From Borreliella mayonii (GTDB lineage: Bacteria > Spirochaetota > Spirochaetia > Borreliales > Borreliaceae): a DNA stretch of 45,035 nucleotides. The position numbers were made by a program, and so were the translations under genes. The notes beneath the pieces were generated by a model. That model was not told the origin of the DNA, did not search any database, and saw only the letters and a list, made by a program, of their open reading frames with translations. The DNA is taken from positions 1-45,035 of the forward strand of contig NZ_CP015793.1 in NCBI RefSeq assembly GCF_001945665.1, written 5' to 3'. Below are positions 1-9,696 of the stretch, piece after piece. Position 1 is the stretch's first letter. Every line of letters begins with the position of its first letter.

Positions 1-26
1 AAAATATTTTTAATTAGTATTAAGCC
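1..26. other. Left hairpin telomere (linear plasmid end)
   Basis: The first 26 bases are almost pure A/T and carry ttagtat at bases 14-20. Counted inward, this is exactly the position of the same motif at the other end of the window. Borrelia telomeres, the substrates of the ResT telomere resolvase, have a conserved TAGTATA-like box about 14 nt from the hairpin tip. The left copy reads ttagtatta, one base off the usual final A. I infer that the sequence starts at or within a few bases of the hairpin turn. Confidence 0.85.
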
Positions 27-960
27 ATATAAGATTAAAGAAAAAATAAAATTAATAAATAAGGCCATTTAAACTAGATCTTATAAAGAAAATGTTTTAG
101 TAACATTATTCTCTAATAATTTTAAAACAAAAATTAAACCAGTATCAACGGTGTTTACAGTGGATAATTAGTTGCTATTTTTCCTTAGTTAATAAATTTT
201 GTATTTAAAATTCCACTTATACATATTGGTTATATAAAGGATTTTCCAGACATTGGTTCATTTTGTATTCCGAATATTTCATCTTGCAACCCACTGATAT
301 AGAAGAAGTTATAAAAAGCCAGCATCTTTTGAATTAGAAAGTAAAATAATATTAGCAAATAAATACCATCAAGTTCCTTCTTCTTTACTAATAATAGAAT
401 TATATTTTCGTCAAAATTGTCTGCTATTTATCCATTTTTTTGGGGGTTTTTCAGTCAAATTTTGCCAAGATACTTCTAAGGTATATCTTTGTGCTTTATT
501 ATAAGTTCTATATTTTTATGTAATATATAACACTTTTATGTCCAATTTTATATCTTTTAAATTTTTTTAGTTTAGTTTGGATTAAATTCGGCTACATTAA
601 GCATTTTTATATCACGCTGTATGGATCCGCAATCAACTTTTTTGCTCTCTTTTTTGATAAGTTTGTCAATTATTCTGTAAATATCACATGCTGTGCATAC
701 GTAGTAGTATCATATATATTTTTATGTCAATTTGACAAAGTAGTATTTTTTTAATCAAAAAACTTGAGATTTTTTAAAATAAATAATATATGCTTTAGCT
801 ATGTTGAGTAAATATCTATAAAACAAAATAATTTATTTTTGATTTGCAATAAATTATTTCTAAAAATTACAAAATTTAAGAAATTTATTACTTGTCAATG
901 TTGGCGTTAATTTTTGGGTTGTTTTTTTTGGTAAATGTATATTGTATATTTCTAACCTAA
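27..960. other. Subtelomeric stretch without intact genes
   Basis: No open frame of useful length is present on either strand. The stretch has the patchy look of old coding debris, but I could not assign any part to a family. Confidence 0.5.
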
Positions 961-1504
961 AAACTGCAGAATTAGAAGATAAAACAAAGCATCCTGATAG
1001 AACTAATTTAGAAAATTTACTTAATAAACTAAACCCAGGTCTATATATTACTATTCAACATGAACCTAGGCGAAGTAAATAGGGGCTTAGATCTCCTGAC
1101 TATGTAGTTTAAATAAATGAAAGTATATTGGGCTATATTGAAGTTAAAAGAATTGAACAAAACCTAGATGAAAATCTAAAAAGTAAGCAGATTAGGAAAT
1201 ATAAAGAACTTTCAGGTAATATAATATACTTACAAACTATATTGAGTTTGTTTTAATACAAAATAAGAGGTTATAGAAAGAGAAGTATTAATATTTAAAC
1301 ATGATCTTGAAAAACTAAGCTTTAAGATTAACGACATTAAAGTAAATAAAATTATAAATATATTAAATAAATTTTTGAGCACTATACCTCAAAGAATTCG
1401 AAATATTGAGGAACTTGCTAGTTTTCTTTCGTATAGAACAAGAACATTGAAAGAATTAATAGAAGAGAATTTAGAGTTGAATATGTCTTCTAAAAAGACA
1501 AATA
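961..1504 (+). pseudogene. Restriction-modification enzyme fragment (nuclease-like N-terminal part)
   Basis: Read through stops, the plus strand gives RTNLENLLNKLNPGLYITIQ, then SPDYVV, then GYIEVKRIEQNLDENLKS. After a frame change it continues IPQRIRNIEELASFLSYRTR and LKELIEENLEL. The PD...ExK arrangement is that of the PD-(D/E)xK nuclease part at the front of large single-chain restriction-modification enzymes. At least two in-frame stops and one frameshift kill it. A diverged second copy lies at 32890-33358 and ends at the same YRTRT...ELIEENL block. Only the N-terminal part remains here and no methyltransferase motif follows. The nuclease family is inferred from the motif, and the exact enzyme class is uncertain. 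Confidence 0.6.
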
Positions 1505-2052
1505 CCTTGATTGCAACTTATAATATGTGTATAGTTTTTTGTTTTTTTGTTAATTTTTTCTTCTTTTATATTTGATACGTATTATTATGAATTATTATAA
1601 ATTATAAAAAGAGAAAAAATTCTTTAATGTTAAAAGAGCTATACAGGAATTAAATATGGGAAGTGTTTAAGTATATAAAAATAGAAAAACCATTTATTCA
1701 ATGCAACAGTAAATATAGTTTTATAAAGATTGAAGTAGAAAATGATAAAACAATGTATCATGCAAAAATAATGATGGAAGTTTACAAATTGGAGTTCATG
1801 ATAAAAATATGTTTAGCTTATTATTAAGGGCTTTAATTAATCGATTAAAAGTTGAATAGATTTTTTTATATCCCATAAAATAATTAATAACTTTAATAAG
1901 TTTTAAAAATGTTCAGCAATCTAAGCTTTTTGTTACTAATGTTATTTTACTTAATATCATTTTCGTATATCTTTCTCATAAAGAAATAAAAACTTCACTT
2001 TACTTTACAAGTTTACCTTCACCTAAATTCCATAGAAATTATAAATGGAGAA
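1505..2052. other. Decayed DNA with a short coding trace
   Basis: Between about 1669 and 1858 the plus strand reads IKIEKPFIQCNSKYSFIKIE and, after a frame change, MFSLLLRALINRLKVE. This looks like the tail of a broken small plasmid gene that I cannot name. The rest shows nothing recognisable. Confidence 0.35.
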
Positions 2053-2946
2053 TTATTTTTTATTGAGACTTGCTAAAACAGTTTTTGCATGTTTAATAAT
2101 TTTTTTTATTTCTTCTTTTTTCCCTATTGCCTCAATTCTTCTAAAAGAAAAAGATTCTAAATTGCTCAAAGCATTTTCTGCGTCAATTAGAGCTTGTCTA
2201 GATAATGCTAATGCATAATATTTATTATTTTTACTCTCTAATCTTTTAATAATACTTTCTTTTAGCCTTTTCTGAGCGCTATCAAAAAATAAAGCAGCAG
2301 ATCTTATTATATTTTCTGCAATATCAATATTATTTAGAAGCTTCTCAAGTTTAATATCTATCTTTAAATTATTTTGCAATTGTGTTAGTTGATTTATCTT
2401 ATCTCTATTTTCCCTATGATTTCCCATTAGTGACATTTTTTTATTTTTAATCTTTTCTTTCACATCAGACAAATCAGTTTCTATTAAAGTGTATTCATCT
2501 TTGAGTTCACACGCTTTTCCAATTAATTCAGAAAATTTAGAGTTTTCAAGAACATTCTTTAAACGTTTAATTGCTTCATCTGCTTTCTTTTCTTCGTTAG
2601 TATAAGGAATTAAATCCTCTTCTTTTATCTCTTTTTTTTGATCCTGCTTAATCGGTATGTTTGATATACCAACTTCATTATCAAATGATCCTGAATTCAT
2701 CATCGCAGGTTTTACGGGAATAGCTAAATTTTTATATTCTTGCTCTCCAAGATTTTTAGTAAAATCTTTTTGCTCTTTTTGATTGCTATATAAATTATTA
2801 AAAGCATCTTTTTGAACACTGTCCAAAACCCTTTTTGCACCACCATTATTATTTTTTTGTTCTTTATTGTCTAATAATTTAGAATCCAGATTACAAGACA
2901 TCAATCCTACAATTAATGGTATATATAAAAACAAATTTTTTATCAT
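2053..2946 (-). CDS. P37-like surface lipoprotein
   Basis: 297 residues. The signal peptide ends in a lipobox with Cys18 (VGLMSC), so the mature protein should be lipidated and exported. Residues about 20-105 are polar and low in complexity. Residues 110-297 are strongly helical and charged, and end in IIKHAKTVLASLNKK. This architecture and tail recall the P37 immunogenic lipoprotein family of lp36 (BBK45/48/50 group). I assign the family with moderate confidence and know of no biochemical role. The start is supported by a GGTGGA ribosome site upstream of the ATG. A 20-bp perfect palindrome lies 29-48 bases before the start and may be an operator. The gene stands alone and points towards the left telomere. 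Confidence 0.75.
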   Translation of the reverse strand: MIKNLFLYIPLIVGLMSCNLDSKLLDNKEQKNNNGGAKRVLDSVQKDAFNNLYSNQKEQKDFTKNLGEQEYKNLAIPVKPAMMNSGSFDNEVGISNIPIKQDQKKEIKEEDLIPYTNEEKKADEAIKRLKNVLENSKFSELIGKACELKDEYTLIETDLSDVKEKIKNKKMSLMGNHRENRDKINQLTQLQNNLKIDIKLEKLLNNIDIAENIIRSAALFFDSAQKRLKESIIKRLESKNNKYYALALSRQALIDAENALSNLESFSFRRIEAIGKKEEIKKIIKHAKTVLASLNKK

Positions 2947-2974
2947 AAAATATCCACCTTTCCACTAATCAATA

Positions 2975-2994
2975 ATTATCATTATAATGATAAT
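2975..2994. promoter_or_regulatory. Perfect 20-bp palindrome upstream of the P37-like gene
   Basis: The sequence attatcatta followed by taatgataat is a perfect 10+10 palindrome with no loop, 28 bases before the start codon at 2946. It resembles Fur/PerR-type boxes: 2982-2996 matches the PerR consensus ttataatNattataa at 13 of 15 positions. A role as operator for a Fur-family regulator such as BosR is inference. Confidence 0.4.
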
Positions 2995-3599
2995 ATATCA
3001 TTATATTTAAATTACAATTTTTCTATAAAAATGTTTTTTACGTATTAATCATTCATAAAATATCCAATAAATCGTGAATTACTATTCAATAATCAATGAT
3101 TATTGAATTATTCAATTTTTTAATTTAAATATAATAAACTACATATGCACTATGTTTAAAAGCAGGTGTTATGCAAATTTTTATTAAATCCAAAAGAAAA
3201 TAAAATTTATTTTTTTATTTATCTTTAATAAGATTTAAAAGGATACTTAAAACAAATGAAACCGTAGATAATTAAGATATAAAAAAGTAAAAACTAAATC
3301 AACTGCTTTATTTGAGCTGATTATATTTAAGCCATGGATTTTGTACCTAAATATACCAAATTTATAAATAAAATAGTGCTATAAAAGTAATTCCTACTTA
3401 TTTATTATGTAACTTAAAACACGGAATTTATTCTTTGAAGTAAAAAAATTTTAAACCTAGAAGATAAAAAAATGTAAAAATATTTTGTTTTGATTTTTTT
3501 AAATTTTCAACATTAATACTAAGCTAGGGCTAGCTGTATTTTAAGCCCACAACCCCCATCTTTATTTCATATTGTTATAGTGAAAAATACTCCCCCCCA
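2995..3599. other. Intergenic AT-rich stretch with a hairpin
   Basis: I see no gene. A perfect 11-bp inverted repeat with a one-base centre (ttcaataatca / tgattattgaa) lies at 3085-3107. C-runs near 3545-3597 stand out in this AT-rich DNA but carry no recognisable signal. Confidence 0.5.
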
Positions 3600-3905
3600 T
3601 ATATTTTCATATTTTATAAGATAACCTATGACATCAATGGCATCTAAAAACGTGCTTTTTTCTTTAATTCCAATTTTCTTAACCGCCCCCTAATTATTGG
3701 GGCATAGGCAAAAGATACACTTTTATCATATTCATTTTTAAAATCATAATTATCTAATATTTTATCAAGCAGGATAAAATCTTCTTTAGAAAAAGTTTTT
3801 TTGGCTTTTGCATAATTATGTTCTTTACGCTCTTTTCTAAGCTTATCTATATCTATGCCAGCATTTAAATTAAAGATTAAAAGCAAAAATAAACTTATTT
3901 TTTTA
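3600..3905 (-). pseudogene. Secreted-protein gene fragment, copy B
   Basis: The minus strand encodes a signal-like run ISLFLLLIFNLNAG, then KKTFSKEDFILLDKILDNYD, then APIIRGRLRKLELKKKARF and a stop. Read past that stop, it continues DAIDVIGYL. The same block (APQIRGRLRKFRIKEKVFF) recurs at 24541-24961, where it is followed by a KAITCFIDG... domain. Here that second half is missing, so this copy is truncated. No convincing ATG or ribosome site precedes the signal sequence. I do not recognise the family beyond noting that it is a repeated Borrelia plasmid gene. Confidence 0.55.
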
Positions 3906-3936
3906 TATAAAACTCTACAGATTTATTATTTACTAC

Positions 3937-4330
3937 TTAATCTTTAGGTAAGTCAGCTAAAACTTGTTCTAATATTTGTTTAACCGTATCGTATTTACTT
4001 TATTTTTAGAATAAGATTCTTCAAACTTATCTCTAACTTTGTCTCCATATTTTTTAGCATAATCAATTTTATCAGAATCTAATTGTATTAAATAATCAAA
4101 AATTTGATCTGGATCACCATCTATAAGATTAGTTATTGCCTCAAACTGCTTGAATACAGGCATTTCAGAGTTTATTAATTTATTTTTTTAAGATATCCAA
4201 TGATATCAACGGCATCTTAAAAAAAATACCTTTTTCTTTAATTCCGACTTCTCATAAACCCTGTTTAATTGCGGCTTTTCGAAGAATTAAGACATTAATA
4301 TTAAAAATCAAAATTATCTTAAAATTAATA
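3937..4330 (-). pseudogene. Secreted-protein gene fragment, copy A (C-terminal half)
   Basis: The minus strand begins with a degraded RGRLRK-like block, then reads FEAITNLIDGDPDQIFDYLI, QLDSDKIDYAKKYGDKVRDK and FEESYSKNKVNT. After a frameshift it ends KQILEQVLADLPKD and a stop at 3937. It matches the second half of the plus-strand remnant at 24541-24961 (FIDGCPDRIFNYLIQLN ... QILKQVLVDLSKD). The 64-residue open frame inside it is therefore a piece of a broken gene, not a small gene. Copies A and B are tandem remains of one gene type. Confidence 0.6.
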
Positions 4331-4346
4331 AATGAGGTTAATTATC

Positions 4347-4889
4347 TTAAAACACCCTTTCTATTTCTTTTTTTAATTTAAAATATTGTTGATCAATAGT
4401 AGGTCTGGGCATAAAAACAATATATTCATATGAATCTTCGCCAGAATACTTAATATCTGAAGAATATGATTCTCTTATACATGAATACAAAAAATACACT
4501 TTATTTTTAAATTTATTATTATGATCATTTTTTACCCCACCAAACAATCTAATCAATTCTCTAGATCACCCAGAACCTAAATCTAAAAAGAATTTGTCAA
4601 AATACTTCTCATTATAGTCAGGCAATGGGGGTATCTCCGGATAACTGCCATATTTTAAGTTATAGAGAGTCTTCTTTATATTATCCAGCAAACGATGTTC
4701 AGATGCGTATAATTTTAAATTAGAAAATTTGCCCTCAGTAATATATCATCAGCGCGCATACCACAATCTTCTAAATCATTAAAATCTATCAAAAAAAGTT
4801 TTAACAGCTTGTTCTTGTTTATCAGGCAAATAACAACCCAATAAAATTAGGGCTAATATTATTATACAAATTCTAAACGAAGTCTTCAT
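4347..4889 (-). pseudogene. Lipoprotein pseudogene, unassigned family
   Basis: The start at 4889 gives a signal peptide with lipobox ALILLGC (MKTSFRICIIILALILLGC). The reading then passes through frameshifts to KFSNLKLYASEHRLLDNIKK, YGSYPEIPPLPDYNEKYFDK and FFLDLGSG, and after a stop to RLFGGVKNDHNNKFKNKVYF and YSGEDSYEYIVFMPRPTIDQ. The intact ancestor would be about 180 residues. A more decayed copy, with the lipobox cysteine lost, lies at 37330-37905, again followed by a plus-strand lipoprotein gene. The family is a small predicted surface lipoprotein that I cannot name. Confidence 0.6.
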
Positions 4890-5228
4890 ATATACCCTTG
4901 CTCATCTGAATACCAAAATAAACTATAGAAATTTATTAAAGAACTATTCTTGCCAAACTTAAAAAGTTTTACTAATAAGATAGATTACACTAGAACTAAC
5001 AAACATAATGTGCAAGCTTACACCAATTTTATCTTTTCCCAAGATTTATAAATACCAAAGCATTCTATTTTTATATAAGAGTATAATAATTACGCTTAAT
5101 AAAAAAATTATTAACACATATAAAAATAATATAAACCTTTTCACAATAAAAATATTGGATATAACACAATATTATATTCTATTTAATATTAGATTATAAA
5201 TCTTAGATTTTAATTAAGGAGAATATTT
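4890..5228. other. Divergent intergenic region, duplicated at 37.9-38.9 kb
   Basis: This is spacer between the minus-strand lipoprotein remnant and the plus-strand lipoprotein remnant. The block caccaattttatcttttccc around 5020 has a close counterpart near 38035, so the spacer belongs to a larger duplication. The last 20 bases carry an AAGGAG ribosome site for the gene that follows. Confidence 0.55.
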
Positions 5229-6072
5229 ATGAAATATAACATTATTGCGAGCTTATTTGTTTTTTTATTTTTAGCTTGCAATCCAGATTTTAACACTAAT
5301 CAAAAAAATATGAAGTGTCAATCTAGTAAAAAAGGGTTAAAATCTAATAAAAAATACTAAAATCCAACAAAAAAGGATTAATCCCTAAAACAGAAATAAA
5401 CCCAAATCAAGAAGAATTCTCAAATCAAGAAGCAAGCTCCAAAAAAGAAGAAGACATTAATACCCAAACAAAAAACACACTGTTTGATGATTTAAGAAAT
5501 TTAATAGAAAAAGCTAAAGCAGATAATGATAAATATGTACAAAAATTGAAAGAAGAATCTTCAAACCAATATGGAATACTGGCTTTCAAAAGAGCTGTTC
5601 TGGCTAGACGGAACAAGTGAACAGTTATCCTCAAATACCGAAAGATCTAAAACCTACAGAAAACGAGCTTATAGCATCTTAAATGCTATTGATGACGATG
5701 CCTTAAAGAATTTTTCAGAAATTGTAATGGCATCAGGCCAAACACAAGGAATATTTAACAATCTTAACTCACTTGGAGGTGCTTTTGAAAAGATAGTTAA
5801 TTTTCTGCATCCCAAAAAAGACAATCTAGAAAAATCAGAGATTTCGGCCTTAAAAAGGCTTAAAGATTCTTTGGAAAATTTTTTAGAGACAAAAAAATCG
5901 CTTCAGAAATGCTGTACAAGTTCTTATTAGACTATAAAAATAATATAAATCGTATACAAACAGATGCAAATGAACTTAAATCTCATGCAAACATACTTTT
6001 TAATCAACTGACAAAAAAATAGAAGAAGCAGAAAAGCTAAAAAATGACATATGTTCAATAGAGAACCTTTAA
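5229..6072 (+). pseudogene. Lipoprotein pseudogene (PFam12-like, BBK01/BBH37/BBJ08 type)
   Basis: The gene starts with an intact ribosome site and signal peptide (MKYNIIASLFVFLFLACNPD, lipobox LFLAC) but stops after about 50 codons in the KKGLKSN repeat area. Frames then shift several times. Recognisable blocks are NTQTKNTLFDDLRNLIEKAK, then NTERSKTYRKRAYSILNAID (inside 5571-5930), then KDNLEKSEISALKRLKDS and the end at IENL. It aligns along its length with the intact gene at 38936-39739. The damage is in the linker and near the C-terminus. The mature family is helical, surface exposed and of unknown function. Confidence 0.8.
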
Positions 6073-6108
6073 TTTATCTATTATAGATTGAAATTGTCAT
6101 AATGTAAG

Positions 6109-6134
6109 GGCCTATCTTTTATTAAAGATAGGCC
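6109..6134. terminator. Hairpin after lipoprotein pseudogene
   Basis: Inverted repeat ggcctatcttt / aaagataggcc with a 4-base loop, 37 bases after the end of the 5229-6072 pseudogene. There is no clear T-run, so it is a possible rather than typical intrinsic terminator. Confidence 0.5.
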
Positions 6135-6724
6135 TAAGTTGTAGTAAACTGCTATTTTTATAATCACTGATTATCGAAATAGCTTATTATCTCATCCCAT
6201 GATGGCTTTTTAAGCTCTACAAAAACAGCAATCCAACAGCGCGAATATAAATCCTATAAGCCTTGCTTCAGACGATTTTTGCCTTAGTTTTTATTTTTTT
6301 CATAAGAAGAAGACTTAGAATTTAGAGTTGCATTTTATATTTCTATCATGCAAATCGATTACAACTACCTACAAGTCCACAATAATATTGCTTGATTTTA
6401 GAATGATATTTTTAATATCATAATTGCTACATAGTTTGCTTTATGGAAACTGAATCATCAATACTTTCCCCAAAACATCCATTTTTGAATGCCTTTAATT
6501 GATAAGCTCTTTATTGCCAATATCCAAGCGCTGCCCTACTACTGAAATGTAATATTCATTATAAGCAACTTTCTCTACTACTACATTTTTATTATGTATT
6601 AAACAAAAAATTAAAAACCTAATATATTATTTTAGTTTTTCAGGCATTCTTGATAACAAAGTTATTTGATATTAGTTTGAATTCTTGTAAATTATTTGTG
6701 CATACCATTTACTTTATTATAAAA
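6135..6724. repeat. Decayed repeated module (copy 1 of 3)
   Basis: No open gene is present. The stretch around 6350-6560 resembles 18349-18620, with shared blocks such as caagtccac, tagtttgcttt and ttaattg.caagctct. It partly resembles 24150-24300 as well. Minus-strand translation gives only scraps full of stops. I read it as debris of a gene type present three times on the plasmid. Confidence 0.4.
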
Positions 6725-6803
6725 TAAAATTTCCCTTTAATATATTTACCGTACTTATCTAATTTAATTTTCTGTGTTTTTAAAGCATTTTTGTTTTTCA
6801 TGG
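6725..6803 (-). pseudogene. PF-32 (ParA) C-terminal trace
   Basis: The minus strand reads KNKNALK, nine residues, then KYGKYIKGKFYF. The intact ParA at 20725-21474 has KNRNTLK, nine residues, then KYGKYIKGKIHF at the same spacing. The match spans 28 residues without a gap. It would be a third PF-32 relic on this plasmid. The length is short, so chance similarity is not fully excluded. Confidence 0.5.
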
Positions 6804-7305
6804 TTTGACTTTCAATCATAGATAATAATAAGCTTATTTATAATATTGAGAACATTATCTAAAATAGAATATTAAATATATAAAAGTTAGTTACAAAAAA
6901 TTACCATAGTGGCATAAATAATAAAATTGAACTGATAGGATTTATATAAAATATAAACAAAAACTTTATAAATTTGATTATTATAAAAAATTTGAAGATT
7001 TTCTTAAAAAGTTTATCATAGAAAGAAGATAAGCATTATTAATGTTTATTATTATAAAAACCCAAAATAATACAAATTTAATCCTAGCAATAAAGCTGGG
7101 TGGGATCTTGTTTTTTAGATAAAGTTTTAAAAAACTTTAAAAATATCTTAAAACTTATAAAATTAAAAGCCTATAATGCCACACTTTTGTTATCAAAAAT
7201 TACTTATTTAACCTAATAAAAGTATCTTTTTATTCTGTTAAGCTTATTGTATATTCTCTAATATAAGACTACAATTAATCTATACCAATTGAGGAGAATG
7301 TTTTT
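6804..7305. other. Upstream region of the 7306 lipoprotein
   Basis: No gene is seen. From about 6980 to 7190 there are scraps of lysine-rich coding sequence in several frames, similar in character to the DNA before the related lipoprotein remnant at 8937. The ribosome site GAGGAG ends 9 bases before the ATG. Confidence 0.4.
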
Positions 7306-8013
7306 ATGAAAAACAAAATAATTTTATTTATCTATGTTTTTTTACTTTTAACCAGCTGTACTGCCAACCATGACATTGAAAAGGAAATAAAAAAACATGT
7401 TGATAAAACAAAACATGTTGATAAAACAAAACATGTTTATAAAACAAAAAACGAATATATTAATGAGATAAAAAATTTAATATCAGCAACTAAAGAAAGC
7501 ATCGACAAACGCAAACTACAACAAACTGAGCCAACGGATCAAAGCCCTGTAGATGGTAAAAATGGGGAGAAAGTTTTTGAAATAGATAAAAGAGCTTACG
7601 ACTTTATAAATAGTTTTTTAACAGATGATGAATTTGATCAATTTGCAACAATATTTAATAAACCAAAACTATCACCAGGCAAAGTATTAAATAGCATAGC
7701 AATTTTAGAACTTAATCTGGAACAGATAATTAATCACCTAGACTCAAAAAAAGATACCTTGGATAAGGCAAATACCATGGATTTAGAAAAGATCAAAAAT
7801 TCTCTTAAACAATTGTTTTCTATAAGGAATTTTTTTTCAACAATCATAAAAAAGACCTTATTAGATCATCAAAACAATAACGGTTCTATAAAAACGGATG
7901 ATTCTAAATCAGAATCCTATTTCAATACAATATTTAATCAGTTTAATGAAAAAATTCAAAAGGTTAGAAGTCTGAAAAAAACCATATTAGCAATACCTAT
8001 TCCAGCATTATAA
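7306..8013 (+). CDS. Lipoprotein with tandem HVDKTK repeats
   Basis: 235 residues. The signal peptide has lipobox LLLTSC with Cys18. Residues 31-48 are three 6-residue repeats (HVDKTK, HVDKTK, HVYKTK). The rest is a helical domain. Its second half (KKDTLDKANTMDLEKIKNSL ... LLDHQNN) lines up with KKDTLDKLETLELENLKNSF ... LLDYQND of the lipoprotein at 38936, so both belong to one superfamily (PFam12-like). ELNLEQIINHL precedes this block as IDEVIVYLYF does in the other gene. ATG with GAGGAG nine bases upstream. The gene is alone in its operon and a hairpin follows at 8065. A surface location is inferred from the lipobox; function is unknown. Confidence 0.85.
   Translation: MKNKIILFIYVFLLLTSCTANHDIEKEIKKHVDKTKHVDKTKHVYKTKNEYINEIKNLISATKESIDKRKLQQTEPTDQSPVDGKNGEKVFEIDKRAYDFINSFLTDDEFDQFATIFNKPKLSPGKVLNSIAILELNLEQIINHLDSKKDTLDKANTMDLEKIKNSLKQLFSIRNFFSTIIKKTLLDHQNNNGSIKTDDSKSESYFNTIFNQFNEKIQKVRSLKKTILAIPIPAL
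7396..7449 (+). repeat. Three 18-bp tandem coding repeats
   Basis: Three in-frame units of the type catgttgataaaacaaaa encode HVDKTK. The third differs by one codon (Asp to Tyr). The unit lies just after the lipidated N-terminus, where copy number could change tether length. Confidence 0.8.
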
Positions 8014-8064
8014 ATAAAAATTTATTAATACAGGGGTTAAAGTAAATTAGGCCTTTAAATATAT

Positions 8065-8092
8065 GGGTCTAATAAAAAAGTTTATTAAACCC
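8065..8092. terminator. Hairpin downstream of the 7306 lipoprotein
   Basis: Stem gggtctaataaa / tttattaaaccc with one mismatch and a 4-base loop, 52 bases past the stop codon. It is a plausible transcription end. Confidence 0.5.
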
Positions 8093-8936
8093 TTGTTAAT
8101 ATTACTTTAATCAAACACATTAAAATTTTTACACAAACATAAAAACAAATTATACTTGAAATTAATTAAGAAATGGTAAATAATTAAACCTTAAAAAAAA
8201 TAAAAATTTCAAAACCAATTATTTTAATAATAAAACAAACCCAATAACAGATTTACTTATAAAATAAAAATCTTTACTGTTAATTTCGAAAAGATTAAAT
8301 AGACATTAAAAGATAAAATTTAATAAATAATGTTTATTGGCTTCAAAAGTATTCTGGAAACTGCCAAAATTAAAATCTAAGATTTAAATGAACCAGAGGG
8401 GTTTTTAGAAAAACTGAAAAATATCTTAAAAGGATAAAGGATTTAAGAACAATTAAAGAATCTGCAAAAAGCTTGAAAGAATAGTACACTTGTTTTATTA
8501 AAATAATCAAGTATATCTAAATTTTTGAACCGGTATTACTAAATTAGTATATTAATTTATAAAAATTAAATTTTTAAAAATGTAGCAAACAATTTATAAA
8601 TAAGTACATTAAATACTCCTAATTTTTTGTAAAATTACAATCAAATAAAAAATAATAAAAAAGTGCAAATGATAGAAGTAATCAAATGCACAACGTTATT
8701 TGCTTTACAAAAGTATCCTATAAAGATTATTTATGCTCTCAAAGTTTTTGAATTTTGAAAAAATAAATATTAAGAATCTACTTCACAAATGAAATATGCT
8801 ATTTTGGAAATGAACAAATTTGGTAAAAATTAATAGTGGATATATAGAATAGATTCTAAAACAGTTCAAGCTGCAATAAATTATTTAATTTCATTAATTA
8901 AATAATTTATATTTAATTAGATAAAGGAGAGTATTT
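8093..8936. other. Decayed DNA upstream of lipoprotein pseudogene
   Basis: There is no intact gene. Around 8350-8500 the plus strand reads broken fragments such as FKSILETAK and AKSLKE. The last 250 bases resemble the DNA before 38936 (atgctatt.tgga-type blocks), so each copy of this lipoprotein family seems to carry its own upstream sequence. Confidence 0.4.
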
Positions 8937-9696
8937 ATGAAATACAATATAATTGCAAATATATTTATTTTCCTATTTTTAGCTTGCAATCCAAATTTTA
9001 ACACTGAATAAAAAGATATTAAATATCCACCTACAGAAGAATCAAAGCCTAAAATAGAAGAATCAAGGCAAGAAGAAGCAGAACTTAAGAAAAAACAACA
9101 AGAAGAGGAAGAACTAAAAAACACACTACTTAATGATTTTAAAAATTTAATCGAAACAATTAATGCGCATAAAGAAAAGTATATAAAAAGAATGGAAGAA
9201 GAACCCGAAAATAAATACGGAGTAGAGGCTTTTTGGAAATTGAATTGGGGAGAAGGGACTGAAAGACTATCTGACAACACCGAAAGATCTATAAAATTTA
9301 GAGACGTACCTATACTATTTTAAGCACACTGGATATTGATGAATTAAAGGGATTCTCTGATATTATTATGAAGCAGCGCCCAATATACGGAACATTTAGT
9401 AGCTTTAGCATTCTTGGAGAAGTTCTTGACATAGTAAGTGACCGACCTATACCCCAAAAAAGACAATCTAGACAAGCTAGATATTTCAGATTTAAAGACG
9501 CTTAAAAATTCGGTTGACAAAATATTATCTATCATAAAAAGTGTCTCAGGAATGTCAAAACAACTTATATTGGATTATAAAAACAATAAAGATCTTATAC
9601 AAACAGACATCAATGGGGCTTAAACCCCATGTAAGTAAATTTGCCAATGAATTTAAACAACAAGCTGCAGAAGCAAGAAATCTACAAGACTTATAG
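8937..9696 (+). pseudogene. Lipoprotein pseudogene (PFam12-like), second broken copy
   Basis: Ribosome site AAGGAG, then the same signal peptide type as 5229 and 38936 (FIFLFLACNPNFNTE), and then an in-frame TAA after about 24 codons. Reading through it gives a Glu/Lys/Gln-rich linker, KNTLLNDFKNLIETINAHKE, KYGVEAFWKLNWGEGTERLS, a frameshift, YTILSTLDIDELKGFSDIIM, a frameshift near 9440, then KKDNLDKLDISDLKTLKNSV and a stop at GA*. Three or more lesions rule out expression of a full product. Confidence 0.8.

Noticed and set aside
5008..5199. Plus-strand 63-codon frame
   Set aside because: AT-rich spacer that is part of a duplicated intergenic region; no ribosome site, and the frame is not kept in the copy near 38035.
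5425..5634. Minus-strand hydrophobic open frame
   Set aside because: It is opposite the PFam12-like lipoprotein remnant; hydrophobicity is the usual result of reading Lys/Glu-rich coding DNA backwards.
8894..9280. Minus-strand 128-codon Ser/Phe-rich frame
   Set aside because: Antisense of the lipoprotein pseudogene at 8937-9696; no ribosome site or family likeness.
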